From Chitinophagaceae bacterium (lineage in GTDB: Bacteria; Bacteroidota; Bacteroidia; Chitinophagales; Chitinophagaceae): a DNA stretch of 6,049 nt. The notes under the pieces were generated by a model. That model had not been told where the DNA came from and did not search any database. It was given only the letters and a program-made list of their open reading frames with translations. Shown here one piece after another: positions 1 through 5,868 of the stretch (position 1 is its first letter; each line of letters opens with the position of its first letter). The position numbers were made by a program, and so were the translations under genes. Location: contig JAOQAL010000658.1 in the NCBI GenBank assembly GCA_025963615.1, forward strand, positions 1 to 6,049, in the 5' to 3' direction.

Positions 1-1808
1 AGAGATGGATCAATTTCAACCGTTGTAATATCCGTAAGTTTTTTATCCGTTTCCACCACATAAGACTCGCTGGTCCACTTCCAGGCCTCATACACTTTGC
101 GCGGGATCGTAGGATCTTCAACAGGTTTTTCTCCATACATCAGGTTCAACGGAACATAATGCAGCTCTTTTGTGCCATCTTTAAAAGTTAGCTGAAGGTC
201 CACCGGCATTGGCATCAAACCAATACGTCGGATACGGACCTTCGTCTTTCCACCTTCAGCCCACAAACTATCCACGGCATAGTCAATCGTTTTGGTCGTA
301 TTGACAAAGTATTCTTTATACCAATCCAGTTTCACATCGCTTACTTTTTCTGCTACGCGGATAAAGTCGCTTGCGTTGGGATGTTTAAAACGCCATAGGC
401 GGTAGTATTCGAGAAGTATCTTATCCCTCACCTGCGCCCCCACGATATACCCCAACTGTTCAAGGAAAACAGCTCCTTTGGAGTAACTGGCAACACTGTA
501 GGCGAAGTTGGTGTTGAAATGATCCGCATGCGTTGTAAGAGGTTCTTCTTTCGTGCTTCTTACAAGACTATAGTATCCTGCATAATTATCAGCCTGCGCA
601 AAATCCGTGCTGTTGTTTAAAAAAGCTGTAATCCGTTCTTCCGCATATTGGGTAAAGCCTTCATCCATCCACGGATACAGCGATTCATTAGTGCCCAGCA
701 TTCCCTGGTACCAGCTATGCATCCATTCGTGCACCGCGGCGCCGGGGCCAATTAGCAAAGTAGCCATCGGGTATTCCATACCACCATCCCCCCCATGCAC
801 AAACGAATATTGTTTATACGGATAAGTACCAAAAGTCTTTTCTATAAAGGGTAATGCTTTTTGCGCCATATCCAGCAAAGCCTCCCATTGAGCCGCGGGT
901 GCATTGGTTGGTTTATAAAAAACATGAACCGTGAGACTGTCCCTTAACTTACGGCTGACATGCACATAGTCCGGATCGGCCGCCCACATAAAGTCGTGTA
1001 CATTGGGCGCTACGAAACGCCAGGTTAATTTATCGCTGTCTGGTCTTGTGACTTTTGCGCCGGGTGTTTCATAGCCATACCCGATTTGGTTGGCGTTTTG
1101 CAAATAACCCGAACCGCACACTATATATTTCCTATCTATAGATATATTCACCGCGTAATCGCCCCATACACCATAAAACTCACGGCCTATATAAGGTGTA
1201 GGATGCCAACCTTCATAATCATACTCGCATAATTCAGGATACCATTGGCTCATGGAATACCGTACTTTGGTGGTTGGATTATCTCTCCCGCTACGGCGCA
1301 CCTGCAACGGAACCTGCGCTTCAAAATCCATATCAAAAACAACTTTTGATTTTGGAAGGATCGGCTTATCAAGTTCCACCTCCAGAATTGTTTCCAACAC
1401 TTTAAATTTCTGGGGCCGGCCATTCATCTTAAGAGTGATTATTTTCTGGTATCCTATTTCATCGGGCTTCAGGTTCAGAATGCGGTCGCGGACGCGCTGA
1501 TCCCAATCCGCTATGTCATTTCCACTACGGTCCTTTCTTAATATGATAGCGCCTTGCCTGCGGCTGCGGGTATCCATCATACTGCCCGGCTGAAAAGCAT
1601 TAAAGTATAAATGATAAAATACCCGCTTCAGGGTATCGGGCGAATTATTCCAGTACTCAAGTTTTTGCTTTCCCATAAAGCGATTTGTTTCCACATTCAT
1701 GTCAATATCCATGGCATACTTTACACGTTGCTGCCAACGGTCAGGTTGAGCTATTACAATACCTGAGACAGATACCATGAGGGAGATCAATAAAACACTT
1801 TTGTTCAT
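1..1808 (-). CDS. Secreted M1-family zinc aminopeptidase, C-terminus cut by window edge
   Basis: This is a gluzincin metallopeptidase of the M1 (aminopeptidase N-like) family, expected to trim N-terminal residues from peptides outside the cytoplasm. The ATG at 1808 opens with a signal peptide (MNKSVLLISLMVSVSGIVIA, likely cleaved before QPDRW, with no lipobox cysteine). The N-terminal beta-domain holds QWYPELCEYDYEGW-type sequence typical of Bacteroidota M1 proteins. The exopeptidase motif is GGMEYP (residues 342-347) in place of GAMEN. The zinc site is HEWMH (H360, E361, H364) with E383 in WMDEGF, giving the HExxH-x18-E spacing, and the catalytic tyrosine is probably Y442 in SYSKG. All catalytic residues are present, so the enzyme should be active. 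The window holds 602 codons and ends in VEIDPS, a motif found close to the C-terminus in relatives, so probably only a few tens of codons are missing. It lies downstream of a terminator, so it probably has its own promoter, but I could not identify one. The exact substrate is unknown. Confidence 0.93.
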   Translation of the reverse strand, partial: MNKSVLLISLMVSVSGIVIAQPDRWQQRVKYAMDIDMNVETNRFMGKQKLEYWNNSPDTLKRVFYHLYFNAFQPGSMMDTRSRRQGAIILRKDRSGNDIADWDQRVRDRILNLKPDEIGYQKIITLKMNGRPQKFKVLETILEVELDKPILPKSKVVFDMDFEAQVPLQVRRSGRDNPTTKVRYSMSQWYPELCEYDYEGWHPTPYIGREFYGVWGDYAVNISIDRKYIVCGSGYLQNANQIGYGYETPGAKVTRPDSDKLTWRFVAPNVHDFMWAADPDYVHVSRKLRDSLTVHVFYKPTNAPAAQWEALLDMAQKALPFIEKTFGTYPYKQYSFVHGGDGGMEYPMATLLIGPGAAVHEWMHSWYQGMLGTNESLYPWMDEGFTQYAEERITAFLNNSTDFAQADNYAGYYSLVRSTKEEPLTTHADHFNTNFAYSVASYSKGAVFLEQLGYIVGAQVRDKILLEYYRLWRFKHPNASDFIRVAEKVSDVKLDWYKEYFVNTTKTIDYAVDSLWAEGGKTKVRIRRIGLMPMPVDLQLTFKDGTKELHYVPLNLMYGEKPVEDPTIPRKVYEAWKWTSESYVVETDKKLTDITTVEIDPS

Positions 1809-1842
1809 CAGCTTAATTTTAAAAGGGGACGAAAATACAAAT

Positions 1843-1868
1843 AAAAAAGTGCCCCCGCGTGAAGCACT
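1843..1868 (-). terminator. Rho-independent terminator after the PepSY-like gene
   Basis: On the minus strand AGTGCTTC pairs with GGGGCACT over eight positions (six Watson-Crick pairs and two G-U pairs) around an ACGCG loop. A run of six T follows, the first of them shared with the stem end. It begins about 31 bases after the stop codon of the PepSY-like gene and ends about 34 bases before the M1 peptidase start codon, so it should close the upstream transcript. On the plus strand no T-run follows the stem, so it should work in one direction only. Confidence 0.8.
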
Positions 1869-1899
1869 CTGTTAATATAATAAAAGATAAACCGCTTGT

Positions 1900-2346
1900 T
1901 TATAAGGTGATAGCTTCCCGTATTAATCGGCCCTTTTTATTGAAATAGAGATATTTTTTCTGAACATCACTCTTTCTTATTCTCAGGCGATACTGCTCTC
2001 CACCCCCGGGCAGGTATAGAATCCTGGTTTCGGTTGTCTCCCAATCGGCATATTTACTTTTTTCAAAACCATCTTTGATATCTCCGGGAAGATCTTCAAA
2101 GCTCCATTCCTTTTCCGTTCCTTTCCAATCCCCTTTATTATTGTAAGAAGCAATGAATTTTTCACCGTTCTGCTCAAAATTCACATCTACTTTTACCAGT
2201 TGATCTTTAAAATCCGTATTCTCTGCTTTGGGGTATTGGTTGGCGAATGTTTCTCTTACCGGCTTTGGTATTTCGCGGATCTGGGCAAAGGATGATACGG
2301 TTGCGAAAATTAAAATAACTCCGGGTATTAAAAATTTCCTGTTCAT
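1900..2346 (-). CDS. Exported PepSY-like domain protein
   Basis: This is a 148-residue exported protein of the PepSY-like / BLIP-like fold family common in Bacteroidota, whose members are periplasmic or secreted and mostly of unknown function. Residues 1-21 form a signal peptide (basic MNRK, hydrophobic core, cleavage probably after SSFA, before Q22). The mature part shows two related halves: IPKPVRETFANQYPKAENTDF at 26-46 and LPGDIKDGFEKSKYADWETT at 86-105. Each is a short helix followed by a pair of beta-strands, ending in turns such as NNKGDW (69-74) and NKKGRL (136-141). This duplicated layout is the family hallmark. The reading frame also opens at a TTG at 2388, but that would put 14 residues before the signal peptide, so the ATG at 2346 is preferred. 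No catalytic residues are recognisable. A terminator follows it, so it ends a transcription unit. A binding, inhibitory or stress role is conceivable but nothing in the sequence decides it. Confidence 0.82.
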   Translation of the reverse strand: MNRKFLIPGVILIFATVSSFAQIREIPKPVRETFANQYPKAENTDFKDQLVKVDVNFEQNGEKFIASYNNKGDWKGTEKEWSFEDLPGDIKDGFEKSKYADWETTETRILYLPGGGEQYRLRIRKSDVQKKYLYFNKKGRLIREAITL

Positions 2347-2364
2347 GGATTCAGATATTTTGTT

Positions 2365-2378
2365 CTGCAAAATTGCAG
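2365..2378. promoter_or_regulatory. Perfect 6-2-6 inverted repeat upstream of the PepSY-like gene
   Basis: CTGCAA, two A residues, then TTGCAG form a perfect inverted repeat whose near edge lies 18 bases before the ATG at 2346. It could be an operator for a dimeric regulator or a small hairpin in the leader. Overlapping it on the minus strand is CAATTTTG, one mismatch from the Bacteroidota -7 box TAnnTTTG, but the nearest TTTG lies only 15 bases further upstream, shorter than usual. Function is not established. Confidence 0.3.
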
Positions 2379-2460
2379 CCGAAAGCAATGCAAATGCTAC
2401 GCCGGAAAATTTTTAGTATTTTTTTATCACTTATAAAGCAGCGGAAACTGTTTGTTAAAT

Positions 2461-3126
2461 TCATTCTTTACCCTGAAGAATGATCACTATCTCACCCTTC
2501 ACAGCTTTTTCGTTGAAGTATTGAGCCACTTCCTGTAACGTTCCTCTTTTATTTTCTTCAAACATTTTCGTCAATTCCCGGCTGACACTGCATGGTCTTT
2601 CCGCTCCAAAATAAAGGATCAACTCCTGCAATGTTTTTACAAGCCGCAACGGAGATTCATATAAAATAATGGTTCTTTCTTCTTCCGCTAATTTCTTCAA
2701 TAAGGATTGTCTTCCTTTTTTCACTGGCAGAAACCCTTCAAATACAAAGCGATTAGCCGGTATACCGCTATTGACCAGGGCGGGAACAAAGGCTGTGGCG
2801 CCCGGCAGGCATTCAACACGTACACCGGTTTTTACACATTCCCTTACCAATAAGAAAGCCGGATCAGAAATACCGGGAGTTCCCGCATCCGTAACCAACG
2901 CGATTTTTTTACCTTCCAGTAACTGGTTCACCAGGTGCTGTAACACCTTATGTTCATTATGTTGATGGTACGGCGTAAGAGGTTTTACAATACCATAATG
3001 ATTTAAAAGATGTGATGTATTGCGGGTATCTTCCGCCAGAATTAAATCAACTTCCTTCAGTAGTTCCAACGCTCTTAGCGTAATATCCTTCAGGTTGCCG
3101 ATGGGAGTAGGAACGAGATATAACAT
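2461..3126 (-). CDS. rsmI: 16S rRNA (cytidine1402-2'-O)-methyltransferase RsmI
   Basis: RsmI uses S-adenosylmethionine to 2'-O-methylate cytidine 1402 of 16S rRNA in the ribosomal P site, tuning decoding. The 221-residue protein has the tetrapyrrole-methylase fold signatures in order: VPTPIGNLKDIT (5-16), EDTR (32-35), the SAM-site loop DAGTPGISDP (80-89), PGATA (108-112), GFLP (131-134), YESPLRL (156-162), RELTK (183-187) and GEIVII (211-216). It ends soon after the methylase core, so the C-terminal extension found in the longer E. coli protein (about 286 residues) is absent. To my knowledge that short form is common in Bacteroidota, so this is not taken as a truncation. The ATG at 3126 gives an N-terminus (MLYLVPTPIGN) that matches the family exactly. 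The leader is unusual: a hairpin ends five bases before the ATG and there is no A-rich stretch. purS ends 60 bases upstream on the same strand, so co-transcription is possible. Confidence 0.95.
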   Translation of the reverse strand: MLYLVPTPIGNLKDITLRALELLKEVDLILAEDTRNTSHLLNHYGIVKPLTPYHQHNEHKVLQHLVNQLLEGKKIALVTDAGTPGISDPAFLLVRECVKTGVRVECLPGATAFVPALVNSGIPANRFVFEGFLPVKKGRQSLLKKLAEEERTIILYESPLRLVKTLQELILYFGAERPCSVSRELTKMFEENKRGTLQEVAQYFNEKAVKGEIVIILQGKE

Positions 3127-3131
3127 GGCTG

Positions 3132-3146
3132 CCAGTTGTGAACTGG
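3132..3146 (-). other. Perfect hairpin directly before the rsmI start codon
   Basis: CCAGTT, a three-base loop and AACTGG form a perfect six-pair stem. On the minus strand it ends five bases before the rsmI ATG. No T-run follows, so it is not an intrinsic terminator. In mRNA it would cover the place where a ribosome-binding region is expected. It borders the period-7 repeat island at 3150-3191. Confidence 0.5.
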
Positions 3147-3149
3147 TGC

Positions 3150-3191
3150 GCTGTGTGCTTTGCGCTCACGGCTCACCGTTCGTAGCTTAAT
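3150..3191. repeat. Degenerate heptamer tandem array between purS and rsmI
   Basis: Read on the plus strand the stretch divides into six in-phase seven-base units: GCTGTGT, GCTTTGC, GCTCACG, GCTCACC, GTTCGTA, GCTTAAT. Five begin GCT and one GTT, and the two middle units differ only at the last base. The last unit overlaps the purS stop codon. The array is clearly richer in G+C than the surrounding spacers. I infer a decayed short tandem repeat. No function can be read from it. Confidence 0.5.
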
Positions 3192-3435
3192 TAACTAAGA
3201 TTTCAAAATACTCCATCACCGGGTTGGCCAGCAATTTTTTCCCTGCTTCCTCGGCTATTTTTTTTGCTTCTTCAGCGGAGGCCGCATTTACCTGTAATGT
3301 TATGTTCTTACCTACCCGGACATCTTCTACATTACTACCTAAGCCAAGGTTAATTAATCCACCCATGACGGCTTTTCCCTGCGGATCCAGCAATTCTTTT
3401 AACGGCATTACTTTCACCTGAACTGTATAAGTCAT
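3187..3435 (-). CDS. purS: Phosphoribosylformylglycinamidine synthase subunit PurS
   Basis: PurS is the small bridging subunit of the three-part FGAM synthase (PurS, PurQ, PurL), step four of de novo purine synthesis: it joins the glutaminase PurQ to the ATP-dependent PurL so that ammonia passes to formylglycinamide ribonucleotide. The 82-residue protein has normal family length and hallmarks: LLDPQGKAV (15-23), VRVGK (39-43), an alanine- and glutamate-rich helix (SAEEAKKIAEEAGKKLL, 53-69) and the C-terminal LANPVMEYFEI (69-79). The ATG at 3435 follows an A-rich leader typical of Bacteroidota. The partners purQ and purL are not in this window; the gene sits between pssA and rsmI, with which it shares a strand but no pathway. 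No promoter motif is visible in the 72-base spacer before it, so it is probably transcribed with pssA. Confidence 0.95.
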   Translation of the reverse strand: MTYTVQVKVMPLKELLDPQGKAVMGGLINLGLGSNVEDVRVGKNITLQVNAASAEEAKKIAEEAGKKLLANPVMEYFEILVN

Positions 3436-3469
3436 TTTTATATTTTTACTTTTTATTTGCTAAAACGAG

Positions 3470-3497
3470 TCTCGTAGTTCACGCTCCATCCCTCAGC
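3470..3497. repeat. Short degenerate heptamer array upstream of purS
   Basis: On the plus strand four consecutive seven-base units can be read: TCTCGTA, GTTCACG, CTCCATC, CCTCAGC. Three share YTC at positions 2-4. GTTCACG differs at one base from GCTCACG of the array on the other side of purS, and TCTCGTA resembles its GTTCGTA. At the left edge ACGAG-T-CTCGT (3465-3475) is a small perfect palindrome. The phasing is weaker than in the 3150-3191 array, and the assignment to the same repeat type is an inference. Confidence 0.3.
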
Positions 3498-3507
3498 TAA
3501 ACTTATT

Positions 3508-4278
3508 TTACCCAACTTTATTTTTAAACGTCAAAGATATGATAACATACAAAATGACTACTACCGGTACAGCCAGCCATTTTAAAAATAAAAATGAAAT
3601 AACTGCTGCAGCAACGAGTATATATTTTGACAGGTTATTCTTAAAGGAAAAATTTTTGAACTTTAAGCCCAGCAATGGCAGCTTACTTACCATTAACCAA
3701 CTTAATAAAAAAATGACCGCATATAATACCCAGGGGTTAATCAGATATTTCTGTATGCTTATTTGCGGGTCAGGATACCAAATAATTAGTGGTAACGCCG
3801 CGATAAACAAACCCGCAGAAGGTATGGGCAGCCCTTTGAATGAAAATGATTGTTCCGTATCTTTATTAAACCGGGCAAGGCGCCAGCAACCTGCCAGCGG
3901 GATCAGCAGGGCTGGCAGCAACCAGGCAATAGAAATTTCCAAACCATTATCCTGCTGTGCATAGCCGATACGGAGCAGTTGGTATGAAATCATACCGGGC
4001 GCCACACCGAAACTTACCAGGTCTGCCAGGGAATCCAGTTGCTTACCCATGGCAGAAGTGGCCTTGAATAATCTTGCAACAAAACCGTCCAGGAAATCAA
4101 TAACAGCTGCTGCGAAAATAAAATAACAACCCCAGGTAATTTTTTCCGGAAGGTTCACATTGGTAATACCGTCTTGCCCCAATAACACAATCTGTTCGCC
4201 ATTTTGCAGAATAAGTACGATGGCAATACAGCCACAAACAAGATTCAATAATGTAAAAAGATTGGGAATTTGCTTCAT
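3508..4278 (-). CDS. pssA: CDP-diacylglycerol-serine O-phosphatidyltransferase (phosphatidylserine synthase)
   Basis: PssA is an integral membrane enzyme that exchanges CMP of CDP-diacylglycerol for L-serine, making phosphatidylserine, the precursor of phosphatidylethanolamine. The CDP-alcohol phosphatidyltransferase signature is complete: D61-xx-D64-G65-xx-A68-R69-x8-G78-xxx-D82-xxx-D86, with the four aspartates that bind the divalent metals. RLARFN (133-138) and FKGLPIPSAG (147-156) are typical of the class II (Bacillus-type) serine enzyme and argue against a glycerol-phosphate transferase. Several hydrophobic membrane segments are visible, including about 10-24, 49-63, 115-131, 154-168, 183-197 and 219-249. 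The frame extends to a TTG at 4299, but MKQIPNLFTLLN at the ATG (4278) is the normal family N-terminus, giving 256 residues. The leader and start codon lie in an octamer repeat array. pepP ends 77 bases upstream and purS begins 72 bases downstream, all on one strand. Confidence 0.94.
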   Translation of the reverse strand: MKQIPNLFTLLNLVCGCIAIVLILQNGEQIVLLGQDGITNVNLPEKITWGCYFIFAAAVIDFLDGFVARLFKATSAMGKQLDSLADLVSFGVAPGMISYQLLRIGYAQQDNGLEISIAWLLPALLIPLAGCWRLARFNKDTEQSFSFKGLPIPSAGLFIAALPLIIWYPDPQISIQKYLINPWVLYAVIFLLSWLMVSKLPLLGLKFKNFSFKNNLSKYILVAAAVISFLFLKWLAVPVVVILYVIISLTFKNKVG

Positions 4279-4317
4279 ATTCAATTTGCTAAAGTGCAAA
4301 TATGCTGATTTGCTGAT
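4278..4317 (-). repeat. Degenerate octamer tandem array at the pssA translation start
   Basis: On the minus strand five eight-base units run into the pssA start codon without a gap: ATCAGCAA, ATCAGCAT, ATTTGCAC, TTTAGCAA, ATTGAATA. The final A is the first base of the ATG. Four units share GCA at positions 5-7 (approximate consensus ATYAGCAA), and the last has decayed. I recall similar GCAAAT/TTAGC octamer strings in spacers of other Bacteroidota but cannot check that here. The array occupies the expected 5' leader of pssA. Confidence 0.55.
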
Positions 4318-4355
4318 AAAGCTGCCTAAGAAATATTTTGATTCCCCAGATTTAA

Positions 4356-5642
4356 TTATCGCATCAGGCTTTCTATTTCCTCCACGGTAACCGGAATATC
4401 TTTCATCAAATCCTTATTCCCGGTCTTGGTAATCCACACATTGTTTTCAATGCGGATTCCGATTTGTTCTTCTTCGATATAAATACCGGGTTCTACGGTG
4501 AATACCATCCCGGCTTTTATGGGTTCCGTCCGCGTACCCAGGTCGTGAACATCAATACCGAGGTGATGAGAAATACCATGATATAAATATTTCCGGTAAG
4601 CCCGGTTGTCTGGATTTTCATTTTTCACATCCGTTTTTTTCAATAACCCGATCTTCTGAAAAACAATAGTCGCTTCCTCTCCTACTTTATCGGTATAGTC
4701 AATCATGGTGATACCCGGCTTCAGTAAGCTTTTTGCAAAATCATGAAGGTGCAGGCACGCATTGTAAACTGTTTTTTGTCTTTTTGTAAATTTTCCATTC
4801 ACGGGTATGGTCCTCGTTAAGTCAGCGCAATAACCACCATATTCAGCACCAAAATCCATCAATATCAATTCGCCGTCTTTACATTCCTGGTTGTTCGATA
4901 TATAATGCAGGGTTCTGGCCCTGTCACCACTGGCGAGGATGCTTCCATAAGCCGGACCGGTGGCCCGCTGGTTCAGGAATGAATGAAAAATTTCAGCTTC
5001 AATTTCATATTCCATCACACCAGGTTTTATAAATTTCAGCAGGCGGCGAAAAGTAGTATTGGTTATATCTATTGCTTTTTGCAATACCTCAATTTCCACA
5101 GCTGTTTTAATGCTGCGAAGTTCCCTTAGAATTTTAGCCGCCCGTTCATATTGATGCAAGGGATAACGGGATTGCATTTCATCTATAAAACGGTAATCCC
5201 GGGTTCGTATGAGACTTGCTTTCCGGTCATTTTCATTACTATCAAGATATATCGTATCGGCAAGGTGGATCCATTGCTGCAACAACGCATCCATACTTTC
5301 TAACCAGATTATTGTTTTAATACCGCTTATCTGCTGTGCTTCATTTACCCGCAATCTTTTTCCATCCCATTTTTCCTTCAGTTCGTTTGGCCGCACCAGC
5401 ACCAATACTTCCCGGTATTTTGGATCAGGATTACCGGGGAAAAGGATAACCATGCTATCCTCCTGCGTTATACCACTAAGCCAGAACAAGTCGCTGTTTT
5501 GCTTAAAAGGATAAAGGGCGTCCCCATTCACCGGCACTTCATCGTTACCCGTAAAAATGGCGATGGAAGCCGGTTTCATTTCTTTTATAAACCGTTCCCG
5601 GTTTTTACTGAAAATTTCAGGATTCAGTGGAAGGTATTTCAT
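4356..5642 (-). CDS. pepP: Xaa-Pro aminopeptidase (aminopeptidase P, M24B family)
   Basis: Aminopeptidase P releases the N-terminal residue from peptides with proline in second position. The 428-residue protein has the usual two domains: an N-terminal creatinase-like domain (about 5-135, with GNDEVPVNGDALYPFKQNSD at 32-51) and a C-terminal pita-bread catalytic domain (about 180-415). All five ligands of the two-metal site are visible: D263 (LMDFG), D274 (CADLTRT), H359 (HGISHHLG), E384 (VEPGIY) and E399 (RIENN). The assisting histidines H246 (TLHY), H355 and H366 (DVHD) are also there, matching E. coli PepP. No signal peptide is seen, so it is cytoplasmic. Length and order are normal. The ATG at 5642 follows an A-rich leader and a candidate promoter at 5671-5701. 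pckA diverges from it on the other side of the spacer. Prolidase is less likely, because the N-terminal domain and HGISHHLG motif follow the PepP pattern. Confidence 0.94.
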   Translation of the reverse strand: MKYLPLNPEIFSKNRERFIKEMKPASIAIFTGNDEVPVNGDALYPFKQNSDLFWLSGITQEDSMVILFPGNPDPKYREVLVLVRPNELKEKWDGKRLRVNEAQQISGIKTIIWLESMDALLQQWIHLADTIYLDSNENDRKASLIRTRDYRFIDEMQSRYPLHQYERAAKILRELRSIKTAVEIEVLQKAIDITNTTFRRLLKFIKPGVMEYEIEAEIFHSFLNQRATGPAYGSILASGDRARTLHYISNNQECKDGELILMDFGAEYGGYCADLTRTIPVNGKFTKRQKTVYNACLHLHDFAKSLLKPGITMIDYTDKVGEEATIVFQKIGLLKKTDVKNENPDNRAYRKYLYHGISHHLGIDVHDLGTRTEPIKAGMVFTVEPGIYIEEEQIGIRIENNVWITKTGNKDLMKDIPVTVEEIESLMR

Positions 5643-5660
5643 ACTTATTTTTTGTACTCA

Positions 5661-5728
5661 CCGAAGCATTCAAATTTCTGATTTAATGATCTGAAAATCA
5701 ATATAAAATTGAAAATAAATCGCTTCGG
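5661..5728. repeat. Inverted repeat CCGAAGC / GCTTCGG around the pepP promoter
   Basis: CCGAAGC at 5661-5667 is repeated as its exact reverse complement GCTTCGG at 5722-5728, 54 bases apart. The two G+C-rich heptamers stand out in a very AT-rich spacer. They enclose the candidate pepP promoter: the left copy falls near the predicted transcript start and the right copy lies upstream of the -33 element. This spacing could suit a looping or paired operator, but chance is not excluded. Confidence 0.3.
5671..5701 (-). promoter_or_regulatory. Candidate Bacteroidota-type promoter for pepP
   Basis: On the minus strand TTG (5701-5699), a 20-base spacer and GAAATTTG (5678-5671) approximate the Bacteroidota sigma pattern TTTG / TAnnTTTG, with a mismatch at the first base of the -7 box. 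Transcription would start near 5665, leaving a leader of about 23 bases before the pepP ATG, a plausible length. Confidence 0.4.
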
Positions 5729-5817
5729 ACAGATTACAAATTATTTTAAAAAAATTATTAATAGTAGCCTTGATTCAAAATTATAAGATTGATGCCAATA
5801 AATTATACTAACATACG

Positions 5818-5848
5818 TTTGTACTAATGTATTTTTTTAGTTACTTTG
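5818..5848 (+). promoter_or_regulatory. Bacteroidota-type promoter for pckA, with repeated TTTGTACTA
   Basis: TTTG at 5818-5821 and TTACTTTG at 5841-5848 are separated by 19 bases, fitting the Bacteroidota -33 TTTG and -7 TAnnTTTG boxes with one mismatch (T for A at the second -7 position). Transcription would start about 5853, some 15 bases before the pckA ATG. Both boxes are followed by the same bases, so TTTGTACTA occurs at 5818-5826 and again at 5845-5853, exactly 27 bases apart. Confidence 0.6.
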
Positions 5849-5868
5849 TACTATAAATAGTTGTGGAT

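Noticed and set aside
607..1500. Plus-strand open frames at 607-825 and 1252-1500
   Set aside because: Both are antisense to the M1 peptidase coding region and encode low-complexity, unrecognisable sequence.
2347..2388. Longer 162-residue start (TTG at 2388) for the PepSY-like protein
   Set aside because: It would place 14 extra residues before a normal signal peptide and uses a rare start codon; the ATG at 2346 gives a standard exported N-terminus.
2400..2460. Possible terminator between rsmI and the PepSY-like gene
   Set aside because: Only a weak stem (AAGCAG with CTGTTT) was found, it contains an A-C mismatch in the minus-strand RNA, and no T-run follows it directly.
2669..2965. Plus-strand open frame of 98 codons opposite rsmI
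   Set aside because: rsmI has all its family motifs on the other strand; the shadow frame has none.
3127..3500. CRISPR array or insertion-sequence ends near purS
   Set aside because: The units are only seven bases, degenerate, and lack spacers, long terminal inverted repeats or any transposase remnant.
3539..3964. Long plus-strand open frame of 141 codons
   Set aside because: It lies wholly antisense to pssA, whose frame has complete family motifs; the plus-strand translation has no recognisable domain.
4297..4304. CATATTTG before pssA as a possible -7 promoter box
   Set aside because: It is one base from TAnnTTTG, but it falls inside the octamer array, the start would be very close to the ATG, and the only upstream partner is a poor TTAG match.
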